Below, piece after piece: positions 43,988-53,338 of a stretch of 64,000 nucleotides of DNA. The stretch covers positions 20,499 to 84,498 of the forward strand of contig JAHBVG010000022.1 of the NCBI GenBank assembly GCA_019637695.1, given 5' to 3'. The stretch is from Caldilineaceae bacterium. GTDB taxonomy: Bacteria; Chloroflexota; Anaerolineae; Caldilineales; Caldilineaceae. Under the pieces are notes generated by a model that was not told the DNA's origin, made no database searches, and was given only the letters and a program-made list of their open reading frames with translations. A program made the position numbers and the translations under genes. Numbering within the stretch: position 1 is the stretch's first letter; every line of letters begins with the position of its first letter.

Positions 43988-46429
43988 CGGCGCATAGATG
44001 CAGGATTCTCCCCGTAGTTCGTTCAGGTATAGACAAAGCGACACGTAGGCCGGTCGAAAGTGCAGATCGTTGATGTCGCTTGGCTCCATGATCGCCCACC
44101 AATATTGCTCCTCGTCTCTGGGTTCTCCATCCATCCAATCTAAATTGGGCATGGTGAGCAGGCTCATCACCCCGATCCACGGTTGCCAGTGTTCGGCGGC
44201 ATAGCGATAGGCGCGCACCAGATAATCGGCTTTGACCTCTTCGGTGATGCCTGCGCCCGCGCCAAACCATTGATAATCTGGGTTGTACGCGTCGCTTGTC
44301 CACCCAAATTCGAGGATGGCGATGCGGGTTTTGCTGTCGTTGTTGGCGACCATAATCGCGCGGATATCCTCAACGTGGCGGAAGGAGAAGAAACGATGCC
44401 CTCCATACGCAGGCGTGGCGGCCACCTGCTCGGGGGAGATCTCCGGCGGCGCGGCGAACCCAGGCGCATGTACCCCTAATAGATCAAAGTATCCCTGGCT
44501 CTTGCCGCCCATTGCTTTGTACATTTCGCGGTAATACTTTTCGTCGGGCATGGCGATGGCGTTATCGGTGCCGGTGGGGGCCATCCCTGCGCTGATGACA
44601 ATGGCGTTCGGGTTGGCGGCTTTGATGGCGGTATAGGCTTTTTTCAGCATCCCCACATATTGGGTGGGGTTGGGTCGGTTGCCGCCCCATTCCCGCGCCA
44701 GATTGGGTTCATTCCAGATCTGGTAGGCTTGAATACAACCCACCGCCTGCGAGGTGCAGTTGTAACGTCGGGCCAGCGCGCCCGCAAAGGTAACAAACTT
44801 ATCGAGACTTTGCGGTGGTTTGCCTGCCCAGAAATTGCTCAACGCAGGATCGGTGCCAAGGCGCGCGACAATGTTCAGCCCCTTTGTGTTGGTCTGCCGC
44901 ACCACCCGATCGGCATACTCCCAATCGAAGAGGCCGGAGATGATCTCAATATCTTCCCAGGCGAAGCTCTGACGCACCCAGCGGAAGCCGCCATCCTTCA
45001 TCAGTTGCAGATCGCGATCCGCCACTTCGGCTCGCCACCAGAGGAAGGCGTTGGCCCCAAAATCGGGGCTGCTCATGGTCGCCGGCGGCGCATAATCCGG
45101 TGTGGGCGTCGGGGTGGGCGTCCCTACCCGTGTTGGCGTCGGCGTCGGGAAATTTCCGTAGCACTGTTCAACACGGACCTCGTCTACGTACATCACGGCC
45201 TGACCGCTGAAACCATTGTTGTACGTACCAACGAGGATGCGCACACGCTTCCCCGCCAGCGGGGTGAGATCGTATTCGATGGCCTGCCATGCGTCGGCAT
45301 CGACAAGGGTTTGAAAGACGCGATAGGTGACAGCGCCGCCATCGGTGCTGACCCAGAAATAATGGAGATCGCCCGAACTCCGCGCGCCGCTACGCCAGAC
45401 CTGGGCGCGCAGGGTCAGCTTTCCGGAGTTCGTAGGCAGTTGCAGCCATTGGTAGGCGGTGCTGTAGGCATAGATGTTGGCGACGCTGTCGGGCAGGCCT
45501 ACACGCATACTGCGCGCCCCGGCGTAGACCTGCTCGGTGCTGTAAGCAGCGCGGGCGCTGGTAATCGGTCTGATCCAATCTGTATCGGTCTCGAAGCCAC
45601 CGTTGGGCAGCAGGTTGACACAGGTTGGCGCTGTGGCCGATGGGGTTGGCGTCGGTGTCTCGGTCGCCGTTGGCGTTGGCGTCTCGGTTGCTGTTGGCGT
45701 CTCGGTCGGGGTCTCCGTGGGTGTCTCTGTCGGCGTGGGTTCGGGGGGATCGTTGTAGATTGCGGGCAGGTGGAGCAGGAGGGTCGGGCTGAGCGCACGG
45801 CAGGCTTCCACGCGGACTTCATCGACCCAAAGGAGGGCGCGCTCCCCTTCCCCGCTGTTGAGGACGCCAAAGCGGATCTCGACTCGCTGCCCGCCCAACG
45901 ACGTCAAGTTATAGCTGAGCGGCTGCCACTCTGCGGCGTCCATGTTTTCGTTGAAGATGATCAGCGTCTCGGCCTCAGCGTCGATCCGCAGAGAGTGGAG
46001 ATCCGCTTCGCTGCCGCCGACCGGCCAGATCTGCGCATGAAGCAGTATCGAATCGGCGTCGCTGGGCAGATCCAGAGCCTGGACGGCTGCGCCCTCCCCC
46101 GTGCGATTGGCGTCGGCGTCAAAACCCAGGACCAAACTGCGCTCACCGTGAAAGGCGCGCTCAGTGGAATATCCTGCCTGTTCTGGCGAAAGATCCCAGC
46201 CATCTGTACCCTCGAAACTGCCGTTGACGATCAACTCATCACACTGTAGATCGGGCAGATCCTCGGCAGGGGCTAACCCGGCGGATGCCAGCGCCGCTGA
46301 CCGACGCAAATCGTCCTCGGCGCCATGTATGCGCGCCGGCAAGGACCAGGCCAGCGAGAGCAGGGCGAGTACAAGCAAGATTTCAATCACAAAGATAACC
46401 GGCGGCGGTTTGAGGAGAAATTTCATCAT
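43982..46429 (-). CDS. Secreted clan-A glycoside hydrolase (GH39/GH5-like) with two carbohydrate-binding-like modules
   Basis: 815 residues from ATG 46429 (ATGATG; no clear ribosome site, a GTG at 46462 is possible). The N-terminal helix (about 8-28) exports or anchors it. Two jelly-roll modules (about 40-205 and 260-430), each starting with LxNGSFE/LPNGGFE, are joined by a Thr-Glu-Pro repeat linker. The TIM barrel (about 465-815) has the acid/base Glu in IWNEPN and the nucleophile Glu in ILEFGW. It shares a strand with a GT2 and a small membrane protein, so turnover of an exopolysaccharide, as for PslG-type enzymes, is plausible. Confidence 0.85.
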   Translation of the reverse strand: MMKFLLKPPPVIFVIEILLVLALLSLAWSLPARIHGAEDDLRRSAALASAGLAPAEDLPDLQCDELIVNGSFEGTDGWDLSPEQAGYSTERAFHGERSLVLGFDADANRTGEGAAVQALDLPSDADSILLHAQIWPVGGSEADLHSLRIDAEAETLIIFNENMDAAEWQPLSYNLTSLGGQRVEIRFGVLNSGEGERALLWVDEVRVEACRALSPTLLLHLPAIYNDPPEPTPTETPTETPTETPTATETPTPTATETPTPTPSATAPTCVNLLPNGGFETDTDWIRPITSARAAYSTEQVYAGARSMRVGLPDSVANIYAYSTAYQWLQLPTNSGKLTLRAQVWRSGARSSGDLHYFWVSTDGGAVTYRVFQTLVDADAWQAIEYDLTPLAGKRVRILVGTYNNGFSGQAVMYVDEVRVEQCYGNFPTPTPTRVGTPTPTPTPDYAPPATMSSPDFGANAFLWWRAEVADRDLQLMKDGGFRWVRQSFAWEDIEIISGLFDWEYADRVVRQTNTKGLNIVARLGTDPALSNFWAGKPPQSLDKFVTFAGALARRYNCTSQAVGCIQAYQIWNEPNLAREWGGNRPNPTQYVGMLKKAYTAIKAANPNAIVISAGMAPTGTDNAIAMPDEKYYREMYKAMGGKSQGYFDLLGVHAPGFAAPPEISPEQVAATPAYGGHRFFSFRHVEDIRAIMVANNDSKTRIAILEFGWTSDAYNPDYQWFGAGAGITEEVKADYLVRAYRYAAEHWQPWIGVMSLLTMPNLDWMDGEPRDEEQYWWAIMEPSDINDLHFRPAYVSLCLYLNELRGESCIYAPE

Positions 46430-46619
46430 AGATTGGACCAGGAGTGGGACTATGTACAACACAGGAGAGCATAATTGATCTTATCATCGGGCAGAGGAGG
46501 TGGCAACTGCATTTTGCTGTAGAAACAAAGATCACGGGGGGATCGGCGCACTTGTCGTCGCCGTTGCCAACGCCGTACTTGATGGTATAGGGCGGATTGT
46601 CGGTAACTATACAGGACGG

Positions 46620-46696
46620 GTAGGGGCACGGGTGGGGGCGGGAAGCAGGCTCGCTATGAACCTGATGTTTGATCCCGCCTCCACCCGTGCCCCTAC
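46620..46696. repeat. 77-bp palindrome, family 1 copy b
   Basis: 24-nt arms (46620-46643 and 46673-46696) pair with one mismatch; the ends read GTAGGGGCACGGGTGG and CCACCCGTGCCCCTAC. It is homologous to 11312-11390. The gap 46463-46743 holds no gene otherwise. Confidence 0.75.
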
Positions 46697-46743
46697 GGTA
46701 TGCGGCGGTCGAGTCCGCCTCCGAGCGGGCAAGCCTTCCGGCC

Positions 46744-47160
46744 CTACGTTTGTCTTTGCCGTTCACGTTGCCCCTGCGCAGAGGCGTATCTATGCTTTCT
46801 CCAGCGCCGGAAAAGGGCAAAGACTTCAATCGCGAGCATAAGCAACGCCAACGTGACAAAGGGAATAAGGGCTATCACGATTGGAGAGAGTTCGCCCGTA
46901 CCAAAAATCTGCTGGCCCTGGGTAAACATTCCAGGAGACAGGCGTTGGGATACAGTCAAAATCTGCTCCAACAACCAGAATTCGCCTGTAAATACTAGCA
47001 GAATCAAGCTAACGAAGATCCATTGTCTCGCCACAAGCCACCAGCGGGTGCGACTCGAACGTCCGCGTACCGTCTGCACGATTTCGACAAAAGGCATGAT
47101 CAGCGCGGCCAGCAGATAGAACAGCCCCCCAAGCCCGGTGCCGGGTAGACCAACGTTCAT
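46744..47160 (-). CDS. Small membrane protein (138 residues) of the polysaccharide group
   Basis: ATG 47160 lies 1 bp past the glycosyltransferase stop, with AAAGGACATT upstream. Three hydrophobic helices are visible (about 10-28, 48-68 and 95-120), the first ending LLAALIMPFVEIV, followed by a very basic tail (RRWRKHRYASAQGQRERQRQT, region 118-138). Family not recognised; it probably assists the adjacent synthase in the membrane. Confidence 0.7.
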   Translation of the reverse strand: MNVGLPGTGLGGLFYLLAALIMPFVEIVQTVRGRSSRTRWWLVARQWIFVSLILLVFTGEFWLLEQILTVSQRLSPGMFTQGQQIFGTGELSPIVIALIPFVTLALLMLAIEVFALFRRWRKHRYASAQGQRERQRQT

Positions 47161-47161
47161 G

Positions 47162-48235
47162 TCAATGTCCTTTTTCGTAGACAGTAAAGCGCTGGTTGCG
47201 CACAAATTCAGACCAAAATGCTTCCAGTAAAAAGATCCCGTTTACCATGCGCAAGATCAGGAAGGCGGGCAGACTGCCCACGGCGCGCCCTATCTCTCGC
47301 CGTTGCATTGCGCCGCTTAAAACTGGGATGAGTACGGCAGGTAGATCGATCAGATAGACAAGCAAAAAGAGCGGGCTGACCAGGATCGAGAGCAAAGGTA
47401 GCAAAAAAAGATAGGCAATCGATGCGATAATGGCATCCCACAAGGCGATGCCGACCATGGAACGCAAAAAAGGAACCGAGAGAATATCGTCCCAATGCAG
47501 GCGCAGGTTCTGGGCAAACCCATGCGACCACCGCCTGAGTTGTTTTCGCATAAAGGTGAAATCATATGGCTCAATCGGATAGGCCAGCGCCTCTGGTATA
47601 AAGCGGACTTTCTGCCCCGCAGTGTAGAAACTCCAGGTCAGATCCATGTCTTCGGCCAGGGTGCGAGTCTGCCAGCCACCGTGGGCCTTGAGGACCTCAG
47701 TCCGGTAGGCCGAGAAACAGCCGGATGCGATCATCGGCTTTTGATAATAGTCCTGAATCTGTTTGTAGAAATTGAAGGCAAACATATACTCGATGTAACG
47801 TCCTCGTTCCCAGAGCGAGCGGACATAGCGGGGCAATACAAATCCACAGGCCGCCGCCACCCCAACATCACTAAACGCGCCCATCAGCCGTTCAATGCCA
47901 TTGGAGGCAAGCATGGTATCGGCGTCAATCGCCATGGTGTATTCAGTCTGGACCTGCGCCAACGCGAAATTCTGCGCCCCGGCCTTGGACCCCGTATTCG
48001 AAGGAGGACGCAGGACAGTGACACCCAAATCGCGGGCAATCGCGCCGGTCTCATCCTGCGAGCAATCGTCTACCACCAAAATGGCTCTGGGGGGGATGGT
48101 CTGCATTTGTAAGCTGCGGATGGTATCGGCAATAGTTGCTGCCTCATTATAGGCCGGCACAATAACCGTCAGATCGCAGACACCTTCATCGACAGGAGAG
48201 AAAACCATCGCAGGGGATCCCGTAGTAGCCTGCAT
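47162..48235 (-). CDS. Family 2 processive glycosyltransferase (polysaccharide synthase type)
   Basis: Membrane GT2 that builds a polysaccharide from nucleotide sugars at the inner face of the membrane. All synthase motifs are present: VIVPAYNEAATI, VVDDCS, DADTM, TLAEDMDLTW and QLRRWSHG (D, D, D, Q-x-x-R-W), followed by four helices (about 260-345). ATG 48235 gives 357 residues; 48208 or 48349 are also possible because no ribosome site stands out, and the last overlaps a structured repeat. It is coupled to the small membrane protein downstream. Confidence 0.88.
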   Translation of the reverse strand: MQATTGSPAMVFSPVDEGVCDLTVIVPAYNEAATIADTIRSLQMQTIPPRAILVVDDCSQDETGAIARDLGVTVLRPPSNTGSKAGAQNFALAQVQTEYTMAIDADTMLASNGIERLMGAFSDVGVAAACGFVLPRYVRSLWERGRYIEYMFAFNFYKQIQDYYQKPMIASGCFSAYRTEVLKAHGGWQTRTLAEDMDLTWSFYTAGQKVRFIPEALAYPIEPYDFTFMRKQLRRWSHGFAQNLRLHWDDILSVPFLRSMVGIALWDAIIASIAYLFLLPLLSILVSPLFLLVYLIDLPAVLIPVLSGAMQRREIGRAVGSLPAFLILRMVNGIFLLEAFWSEFVRNQRFTVYEKGH

Positions 48236-48331
48236 ACAAACACAATTGGTGGGGATGGTTCCCGAACCGGGTTGAAATGGCAGAAGCCGCCCGAACGAAG
48301 TCGACACTATGCGCCCATTGCGTTCCTGATC

Positions 48332-48415
48332 GTTACTTCTAAGCCCCATGCTCCAGGTGGGTCCGTGACCCGCCGCCAGGTCTATGAGCTGGCTAGAGCA
48401 GGGTTTAGTAGTTAC
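48332..48415. ncRNA. Candidate structured RNA element, copy 2 (84 nt)
   Basis: GTTACTTCTAAGCCC pairs with GGGTTTAGTAGTTAC at the two ends (12 of 15 plus one wobble). Inside, TGCTC pairs with GAGCA, the GGTGGGTC-CGT-GACCCGCC hairpin has 8 bp, and an additional GCCAG/CTGGC hairpin is absent from copy 1. The core CCCATGCTC.AGG.GGGTCCGTGACC is shared with 39139-39203. Upstream of the GT2 gene on the minus strand; no plus-strand gene follows. Region 48416-48520 shows no gene. Confidence 0.45.
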
Positions 48416-48520
48416 TTCTGATCCTATAGCAGGGTAGACTTAAGCGTAGCACAGATTTTCCTTGCTCAATGGACGCTAACATTACAAGTCGCTGACATCA
48501 GCCTGCAATGGGGAAAGGGT

Positions 48521-49735
48521 CTACTCTTGCGCCCTCCGCTGCACCCAGGCCATCAACAGCACCCCCGCCGTGCTGAGAATGGCGAAACCGGCGATCAGGG
48601 GCAACACCGTTCCGTCGTAGCTCTGGCCGATCAACGAACTGAAAAAGACGGCGATCAGCAGCGAGAGCGATCCGACCACAGCCGCGCCCACGCCGGCAAT
48701 GTGGCCCAGCGGTTCCATGGCCAGGGCGTTGAGGTTGCCAAAGAGGACGCCCACACAGAAGAGTGCGGGCATCATATAGCCGATGAGCGTCCACAAAGGT
48801 GGATGACCGGCCTGTGTCCACGCGAAGAGGAGGAAGAGGATCGAGATCACGGCTAACGTGCGCGAGGACCATTTTGAGAGCGCAACCATGCCATAACGCA
48901 TCACCAGCCGTCCGTTGAGGAAGGACGCGCAGCCCAACGCCACGGCCAGCGTGGCAAAGATGAGGGGAAAGCGCGCGCCTAATCCATATTGGATCTGAAA
49001 GATCTGTTGGGATGAACTCAGGTAGCCTAGAAAGCCGCCGCTGATCAACCCCGCCGTAACCGTATAGCCCAGCGCCCGGCGATTGAAGAGAACTTCGCGA
49101 ATGGCCCGCCCGATCCGTAGTAACGAGAAGGGGACGCGGCGTTCGACCGGCAACGTTTCGGGCTGGCGCAGGGCAAACCAGAGCGCCGTGGCAACGCCCA
49201 GCGCCAGAAACGAGACGAAGATAGCGCGCCAATCCGCCACCAATAGGATCGCCTGTCCGAAGGTCGGCGCGATGATCGGCACCAAAATAAAGACCACCAT
49301 CACAAAGGACATGACGCGCGCCATAGATCGACCGGCGTACTTATCGCGGATCAGCGCCATAGTCACGCTGCGTGGGCCAGCAATGCCGATGCCCTGGAAC
49401 AGTCGCCCCGCCAGCATCATTGGGAAGCTCACCGCAAAGACCGAAAGCAGACAGCCGACGAAGAAGATCCCATAACCCACATAGATCGTCGGTTTGCGGC
49501 CAACACTGTCTGAGACCGGCCCATAGAGGATCTGTCCACCCGCCAGCCCCAAAAAGAGCAACGAGATGATCAACTGGTTGTCATTGGCGCGGACCACGCC
49601 TAATTCCGCGCCGATTTCGGCCAGCGCCGGCAACATAGCGTCCGTAGCCAGGGCTGCCAGCGAGGTGATCATTGCCATCAGGGCGACGAACTCGCCAAAT
49701 TTCAACTCCGCCTGCGGGCGGTCTACTTTTACCAT
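48521..49735 (-). CDS. MFS exporter, Bcr/CflA family
   Basis: 404-residue twelve-helix drug/H+ antiporter. Bcr/CflA markers: LPALAEIGAELG after helix 1, LFLGLAGGQILYGPVSDSVGRKP (motif A, region 59-83), RLFQGIGIAGPRSV and PTFGQAILLVADWRAIF near 150-170. It would expel drugs or small metabolites such as amino acids. Stand-alone gene, divergent from the ThDP enzyme gene. Confidence 0.92.
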   Translation of the reverse strand: MVKVDRPQAELKFGEFVALMAMITSLAALATDAMLPALAEIGAELGVVRANDNQLIISLLFLGLAGGQILYGPVSDSVGRKPTIYVGYGIFFVGCLLSVFAVSFPMMLAGRLFQGIGIAGPRSVTMALIRDKYAGRSMARVMSFVMVVFILVPIIAPTFGQAILLVADWRAIFVSFLALGVATALWFALRQPETLPVERRVPFSLLRIGRAIREVLFNRRALGYTVTAGLISGGFLGYLSSSQQIFQIQYGLGARFPLIFATLAVALGCASFLNGRLVMRYGMVALSKWSSRTLAVISILFLLFAWTQAGHPPLWTLIGYMMPALFCVGVLFGNLNALAMEPLGHIAGVGAAVVGSLSLLIAVFFSSLIGQSYDGTVLPLIAGFAILSTAGVLLMAWVQRRAQE

Positions 49736-49844
49736 AGTTCAATTTCCCGGTGAGTGTACTGTGAAAAGATGCCAATAGTCTGGATTTCGGTATAATCATC
49801 CCATAGATTGGGCCAGCATACATTATTGATGGAAAGGTTGCACC

Positions 49845-51389
49845 ATGAACGGCGCACAATCGCTGATCCGCACGCTGGTTGATGGCGGCGTCGATCTCTG
49901 TTTTATGAACCCCGGCACCTCGGAGATGCACTTTGTCTCCGCGCTGGACAGCACGCCGCAGATGCGTTCGGTCCTCGCGCTCTTTGAAGGGGTTGTCACC
50001 GGCGCCGCCGATGGCTACGCCCGCATGAGGGGGACGCCCGCCGCCACCCTGCTCCACCTGGGACCAGGGCTTGCCAACGGCATCGCCAACCTGCACAACG
50101 CCCGTCGCGCCGAAACGCCAATGGTCAACATTGTGGGGGAACACGCCACTTACCATCGCCAATACAACGCGCCGCTCACCTCGGACATTGAAGCGCTGGC
50201 GTGGACCTTTTCGGGATGGGTACGCACGGCCCAGAGTTCAACCACGCTCGCCGCCGACGCAGCCGAAGCCATTGCCCAATCCCAGACGCCGCCAGGACAG
50301 ATCGCCACGCTGATCCTCCCCGCGGATACAGCCTGGGGCGCGGCGGAACGCATGGCCGCCGCGCCGCCGCTAACCGCCGCGCCGCGTGTCGACGCCGAAC
50401 GGATCTGTGAGATCGCGCGCATCCTGCGCAGGGGAGAGCCAGCGGTGATCCTCGTGGGCGGGCAGGCGGCCAGAGAGAAAGCGGTGACCTTTGCCTGTCG
50501 CATTGGTCAGACTACCGGCGCGCGAGTCATGGGGGATCGGGCCGTGGCGCGCATTGAACGGGGCGCTGGACGACCTAAGATCGAGCGCATCCCCTACCCG
50601 GTGGATCAGGCGGTGCGGCTCCTTGCCGGCACTCGCCATCTGATCCTCGTGGGCACGCAGCAGCCGGTGGCCTTCTTCGCCTATCCCGGCAAACCGAGTT
50701 TGGTAGCGCCGCCCGACTGCCAGATCCACACATTGGCCGCGCCCGGCGAGGATATCCTGGCGGCGCTGGCCGATCTGGCGGACGAAGTTGACGCCATGGC
50801 CGACTTCCCCAACCGTTACCCGTTGGATCGTCCACCCCTACCCACGGGGGATCTGACCATCGAGAAGATCTGGACTGCGGTGGGCGCGCTCATGCCGGAG
50901 GACGCCATCATCTCCGACGAGGCGATCACCTCGGGACGCAACGCTGACGCGTGGACCGCTGGCGCGCCGCCCCACGATTGGCTCCATGTCACCGGCGGAT
51001 CCATTGGGCAAGGGATGCCGGTTGCCACGGGCGCGGCGGTTGCCTGCCCGGATCGCAAGGTCCTCTCCATGCAGGCGGACGGCTCGGCCATGTACACGCT
51101 CCAATCCCTGTGGACCCAAGCGCGCGAGGGGCTGCACGTGATCACCGTGCTCTTTGCCAACCATGCTTACGCCATCCTCCAAGGGGAACTGCGCAACGTG
51201 CAAGCGCCCTCGCCTGGCAGCCGCGCCGCGCAGATGCTGCACCTGAACGATCCTGCGCCGGATTGGGTGAAACTGGCCCAGGGCATGGGCGTCCCTGCGG
51301 CGCGGGCCGAAGACGCCGACGCCTTCGTGGAGCAATTCCAGCGCGCCCTCGCCGCCGATGGTCCTTCTTTGATTGAGGTGCTGATTTAG
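49845..51389 (+). CDS. Thiamine-diphosphate enzyme, acetolactate synthase large-subunit-like
   Basis: 514 residues with the three-domain ThDP-decarboxylase build. The catalytic Glu is in LFEGVVTGAADGYARMRG (Glu48), the middle domain runs about 185-310, and the cofactor domain has GGSIGQGMPVATGAAVA and the magnesium/pyrophosphate motif starting at ADGSAMYT. It is shorter than IlvB (about 560) and has no ilvN neighbour, so a decarboxylase or lyase of a 2-oxo acid is as likely as acetolactate synthesis. It converges with an acid-sugar-type enolase-superfamily gene. Confidence 0.88.
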   Translation: MNGAQSLIRTLVDGGVDLCFMNPGTSEMHFVSALDSTPQMRSVLALFEGVVTGAADGYARMRGTPAATLLHLGPGLANGIANLHNARRAETPMVNIVGEHATYHRQYNAPLTSDIEALAWTFSGWVRTAQSSTTLAADAAEAIAQSQTPPGQIATLILPADTAWGAAERMAAAPPLTAAPRVDAERICEIARILRRGEPAVILVGGQAAREKAVTFACRIGQTTGARVMGDRAVARIERGAGRPKIERIPYPVDQAVRLLAGTRHLILVGTQQPVAFFAYPGKPSLVAPPDCQIHTLAAPGEDILAALADLADEVDAMADFPNRYPLDRPPLPTGDLTIEKIWTAVGALMPEDAIISDEAITSGRNADAWTAGAPPHDWLHVTGGSIGQGMPVATGAAVACPDRKVLSMQADGSAMYTLQSLWTQAREGLHVITVLFANHAYAILQGELRNVQAPSPGSRAAQMLHLNDPAPDWVKLAQGMGVPAARAEDADAFVEQFQRALAADGPSLIEVLI

Positions 51390-51414
51390 GCCGATCCCAG
51401 AAATGCAGTCCTGG

Positions 51415-52596
51415 CTATTGAAAAACGTGGAGGGCGCTGCGGTTGGCCTCGATGAAGGCCCAATCATAGACGACGCCCAGCCCCGGCCCGTCGGGGACAG
51501 GCACACAGCCGTCCGCGCCCAGATCCTCCGGCTGATCCGAGTAACCGTTGAGATAGACCGGCGGCGTCATGTTGGGCATCCCCGGCCCCACCAGCGCCAT
51601 CTCGTAGAAATGGGTGTTGCGCAGCGCCGCCATCACCGCCCGGTGCGCCGGTCCACAGGCGTGGAGCTGAACATCCAACCCCAACGCCTCGCAGACGTGC
51701 GCAATCTTCATGGCGCCGGTAATACCCATATCGTACTCCGGATCAGCGTGGACCATGTCGCAGCCGCCGGCGATCAAAAAGGCGGCCTTCTGCTCCAATC
51801 CGCGCACATGCTCGCTGACGAGGAGCGGCGTCTTCAACTGTTGGCGCAGCCGCGCATGGCCGATGGCCGAGACGCCCCCATCCCGGTAGGGATCTTCGTA
51901 CCAAAAGTAGCCCGCCTCATCGCAGGCGCGGCCCACATAGAGCGCATCCAAATAGGTGCGCAACTGGCAGGCCGGGTCGAGCATCAGCGGCCAGCCATCG
52001 CCCACGGCGGCGCGCACGCCCAGCACATTGCGCGCCTCTTTGCGGGCGTCGCCCTCGTGCCAGCCGTGGATCTTGAACCCGGCAAAACCGGCCTCTTTGC
52101 ACGCCAGCGCATAATCGGCGAAGGCTTCGGGGCTGTGCAGCCCACCTGGCTCAAGCTGGGCGTGATAGGTGCTGGCGTAGGTGGGCAGCCGCCGTCGGAA
52201 AGCGCCCAGCAGCCGCGCCACCGACGTGTTGTACTTCTTCCCCGCCAGATCCCAAAGGGCAATGTCGAGCGGACCGTGGCCCATGTGATCGTAGGCGCGC
52301 ACCTCGCGCTTGAGATCGTCGTAGATCTGCTCGCGCGTTTCAGCGTCCCGCCCAAGCAGGTGCGGGGCCAGCATCAACATCTGCCCCAGCGTGGAGGGCG
52401 TCCCCACCCAATGAGTGACATACTCGCCCTGCGCGCCGTCGTCACACAGGATGCGCACGGCGAAACGTTCGGCGGTGAGCGACGCGCCCGCTTTGTAGAT
52501 CAAATTGGCGACCCCGCTGGCCTGATGGCTGCCCAGACTCAAGTTTTCCACGGGAAAGCGGAAGGCGTGGATCTCGACCCGTTCGATTGTACTCAT
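51415..52596 (-). CDS. Enolase superfamily enzyme (mandelate racemase/muconate lactonizing type)
   Basis: 393 residues from ATG 52596 (CGAGGTC upstream). The capping domain is residues 1-130. In the barrel, a K-x-H pair (GFKIHGW) ends strand 2, the metal ligands Asp/Glu/Glu sit in LMLDPACQL, FWYEDPY and LLVSEH, and a catalytic His follows in VQLHACGPAH. The K-x-H in place of K-x-K suggests a dehydratase rather than a racemase; D-galactarate- or gluconate-like acid sugars are typical substrates. This is inference. Opposite the ThDP gene, stop to stop over 25 bp. Confidence 0.85.
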   Translation of the reverse strand: MSTIERVEIHAFRFPVENLSLGSHQASGVANLIYKAGASLTAERFAVRILCDDGAQGEYVTHWVGTPSTLGQMLMLAPHLLGRDAETREQIYDDLKREVRAYDHMGHGPLDIALWDLAGKKYNTSVARLLGAFRRRLPTYASTYHAQLEPGGLHSPEAFADYALACKEAGFAGFKIHGWHEGDARKEARNVLGVRAAVGDGWPLMLDPACQLRTYLDALYVGRACDEAGYFWYEDPYRDGGVSAIGHARLRQQLKTPLLVSEHVRGLEQKAAFLIAGGCDMVHADPEYDMGITGAMKIAHVCEALGLDVQLHACGPAHRAVMAALRNTHFYEMALVGPGMPNMTPPVYLNGYSDQPEDLGADGCVPVPDGPGLGVVYDWAFIEANRSALHVFQ

Positions 52597-52730
52597 GGCG
52601 ACCTCGTTTTGGTAGGGTGCGTGCGAGAAAAGTGAGAGGAATTGTTTCATCAACCGGTACTCTATCCTATTCAGTGGCATTTGTCATTTTGGATGTCGCC
52701 CCCAACCTGAAACATTCTCCAGTCGCTGAG

Positions 52731-53031
52731 CCGCACCGGGCTAAAGACCCGGAGCTACTGGGCTACGCCGGATAAATCCGGCTAAAGAGAGAGCATAAAG
52801 CCGCTCCGGGCTAAAGACCCGGAGCTACTGGGCTACGCCGGATAAATCCGGCTAAAGAGAGAGCGGTTTGTCCCTCCGAAAGCCCCCTGAAGGGGGCATG
52901 GCTCGCATAAAGCCGCACCGGGCTAAAGACTAAAGACCCGGAGCTACTGGGCTACGCCGGATTTATCCGGCTGAAGAGAGAGCGGTTTGTCCCTCCGAAA
53001 GCCCCCTGGAGGGGGCGTCGCTCGTATAAAG
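52731..53031. repeat. Complex tandem repeat of hairpins, three copies
   Basis: A core with CCGGGctaaagaCCCGG and GCCGGATaaATCCGGC hairpins recurs at 52731, 52801 and 52913. Copies 2 and 3 carry an extension with GCCCCCTGaAGGGGGC. Copy 3 has an extra CTAAAGA duplication. It lies in the 742-bp gene-free gap 52597-53338. Confidence 0.85.
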
Positions 53032-53042
53032 TAGCCGGTCAC

Positions 53043-53070
53043 TTTAGGGCTGGGCGGCTTTCGCCCTAAA
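53043..53070. terminator. Hairpin at the end of the tandem-repeat block
   Basis: TTTAGGGC (53043-53050) pairs with GCCCTAAA (53063-53070) with a 12-nt loop. It could insulate the giant surface-protein gene from upstream reading. From 53071 to 53338 no gene is seen; this stretch should hold the promoter. Confidence 0.5.
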
Positions 53071-53338
53071 ACTGAAATGCACCCTCCAATGATCTGATTG
53101 TTGATTTTCCCACACCCATCGTGTACACTGTAAGCTAAGTTATCGAAAAGAATCACGCCACTGGCTCTCCCCTTACATCGCCGCCTCCATCGCTCAGCCA
53201 GTCTTGCCTGACTTTCAGACATCAGCTTGCTTTGTCTGACTATCTCTCTGCCCGTTGATCCATCGCTGTCTGGCGGAGTCCCCACACGGCCTCGCCGGAC
53301 CATCGTCCAATCTCATTCAGGCTGTCCAGAGGTATCCC

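Noticed and set aside
44660..46249. 529-codon plus-strand frame
   Set aside because: Antisense to the glycosidase gene with its IWNEPN and LEFGW motifs; composition is low-complexity.
52731..53031. CRISPR-like array
   Set aside because: Repeats are long, directly abutting and carry internal hairpins; there are no unique spacers of equal length and no cas gene.
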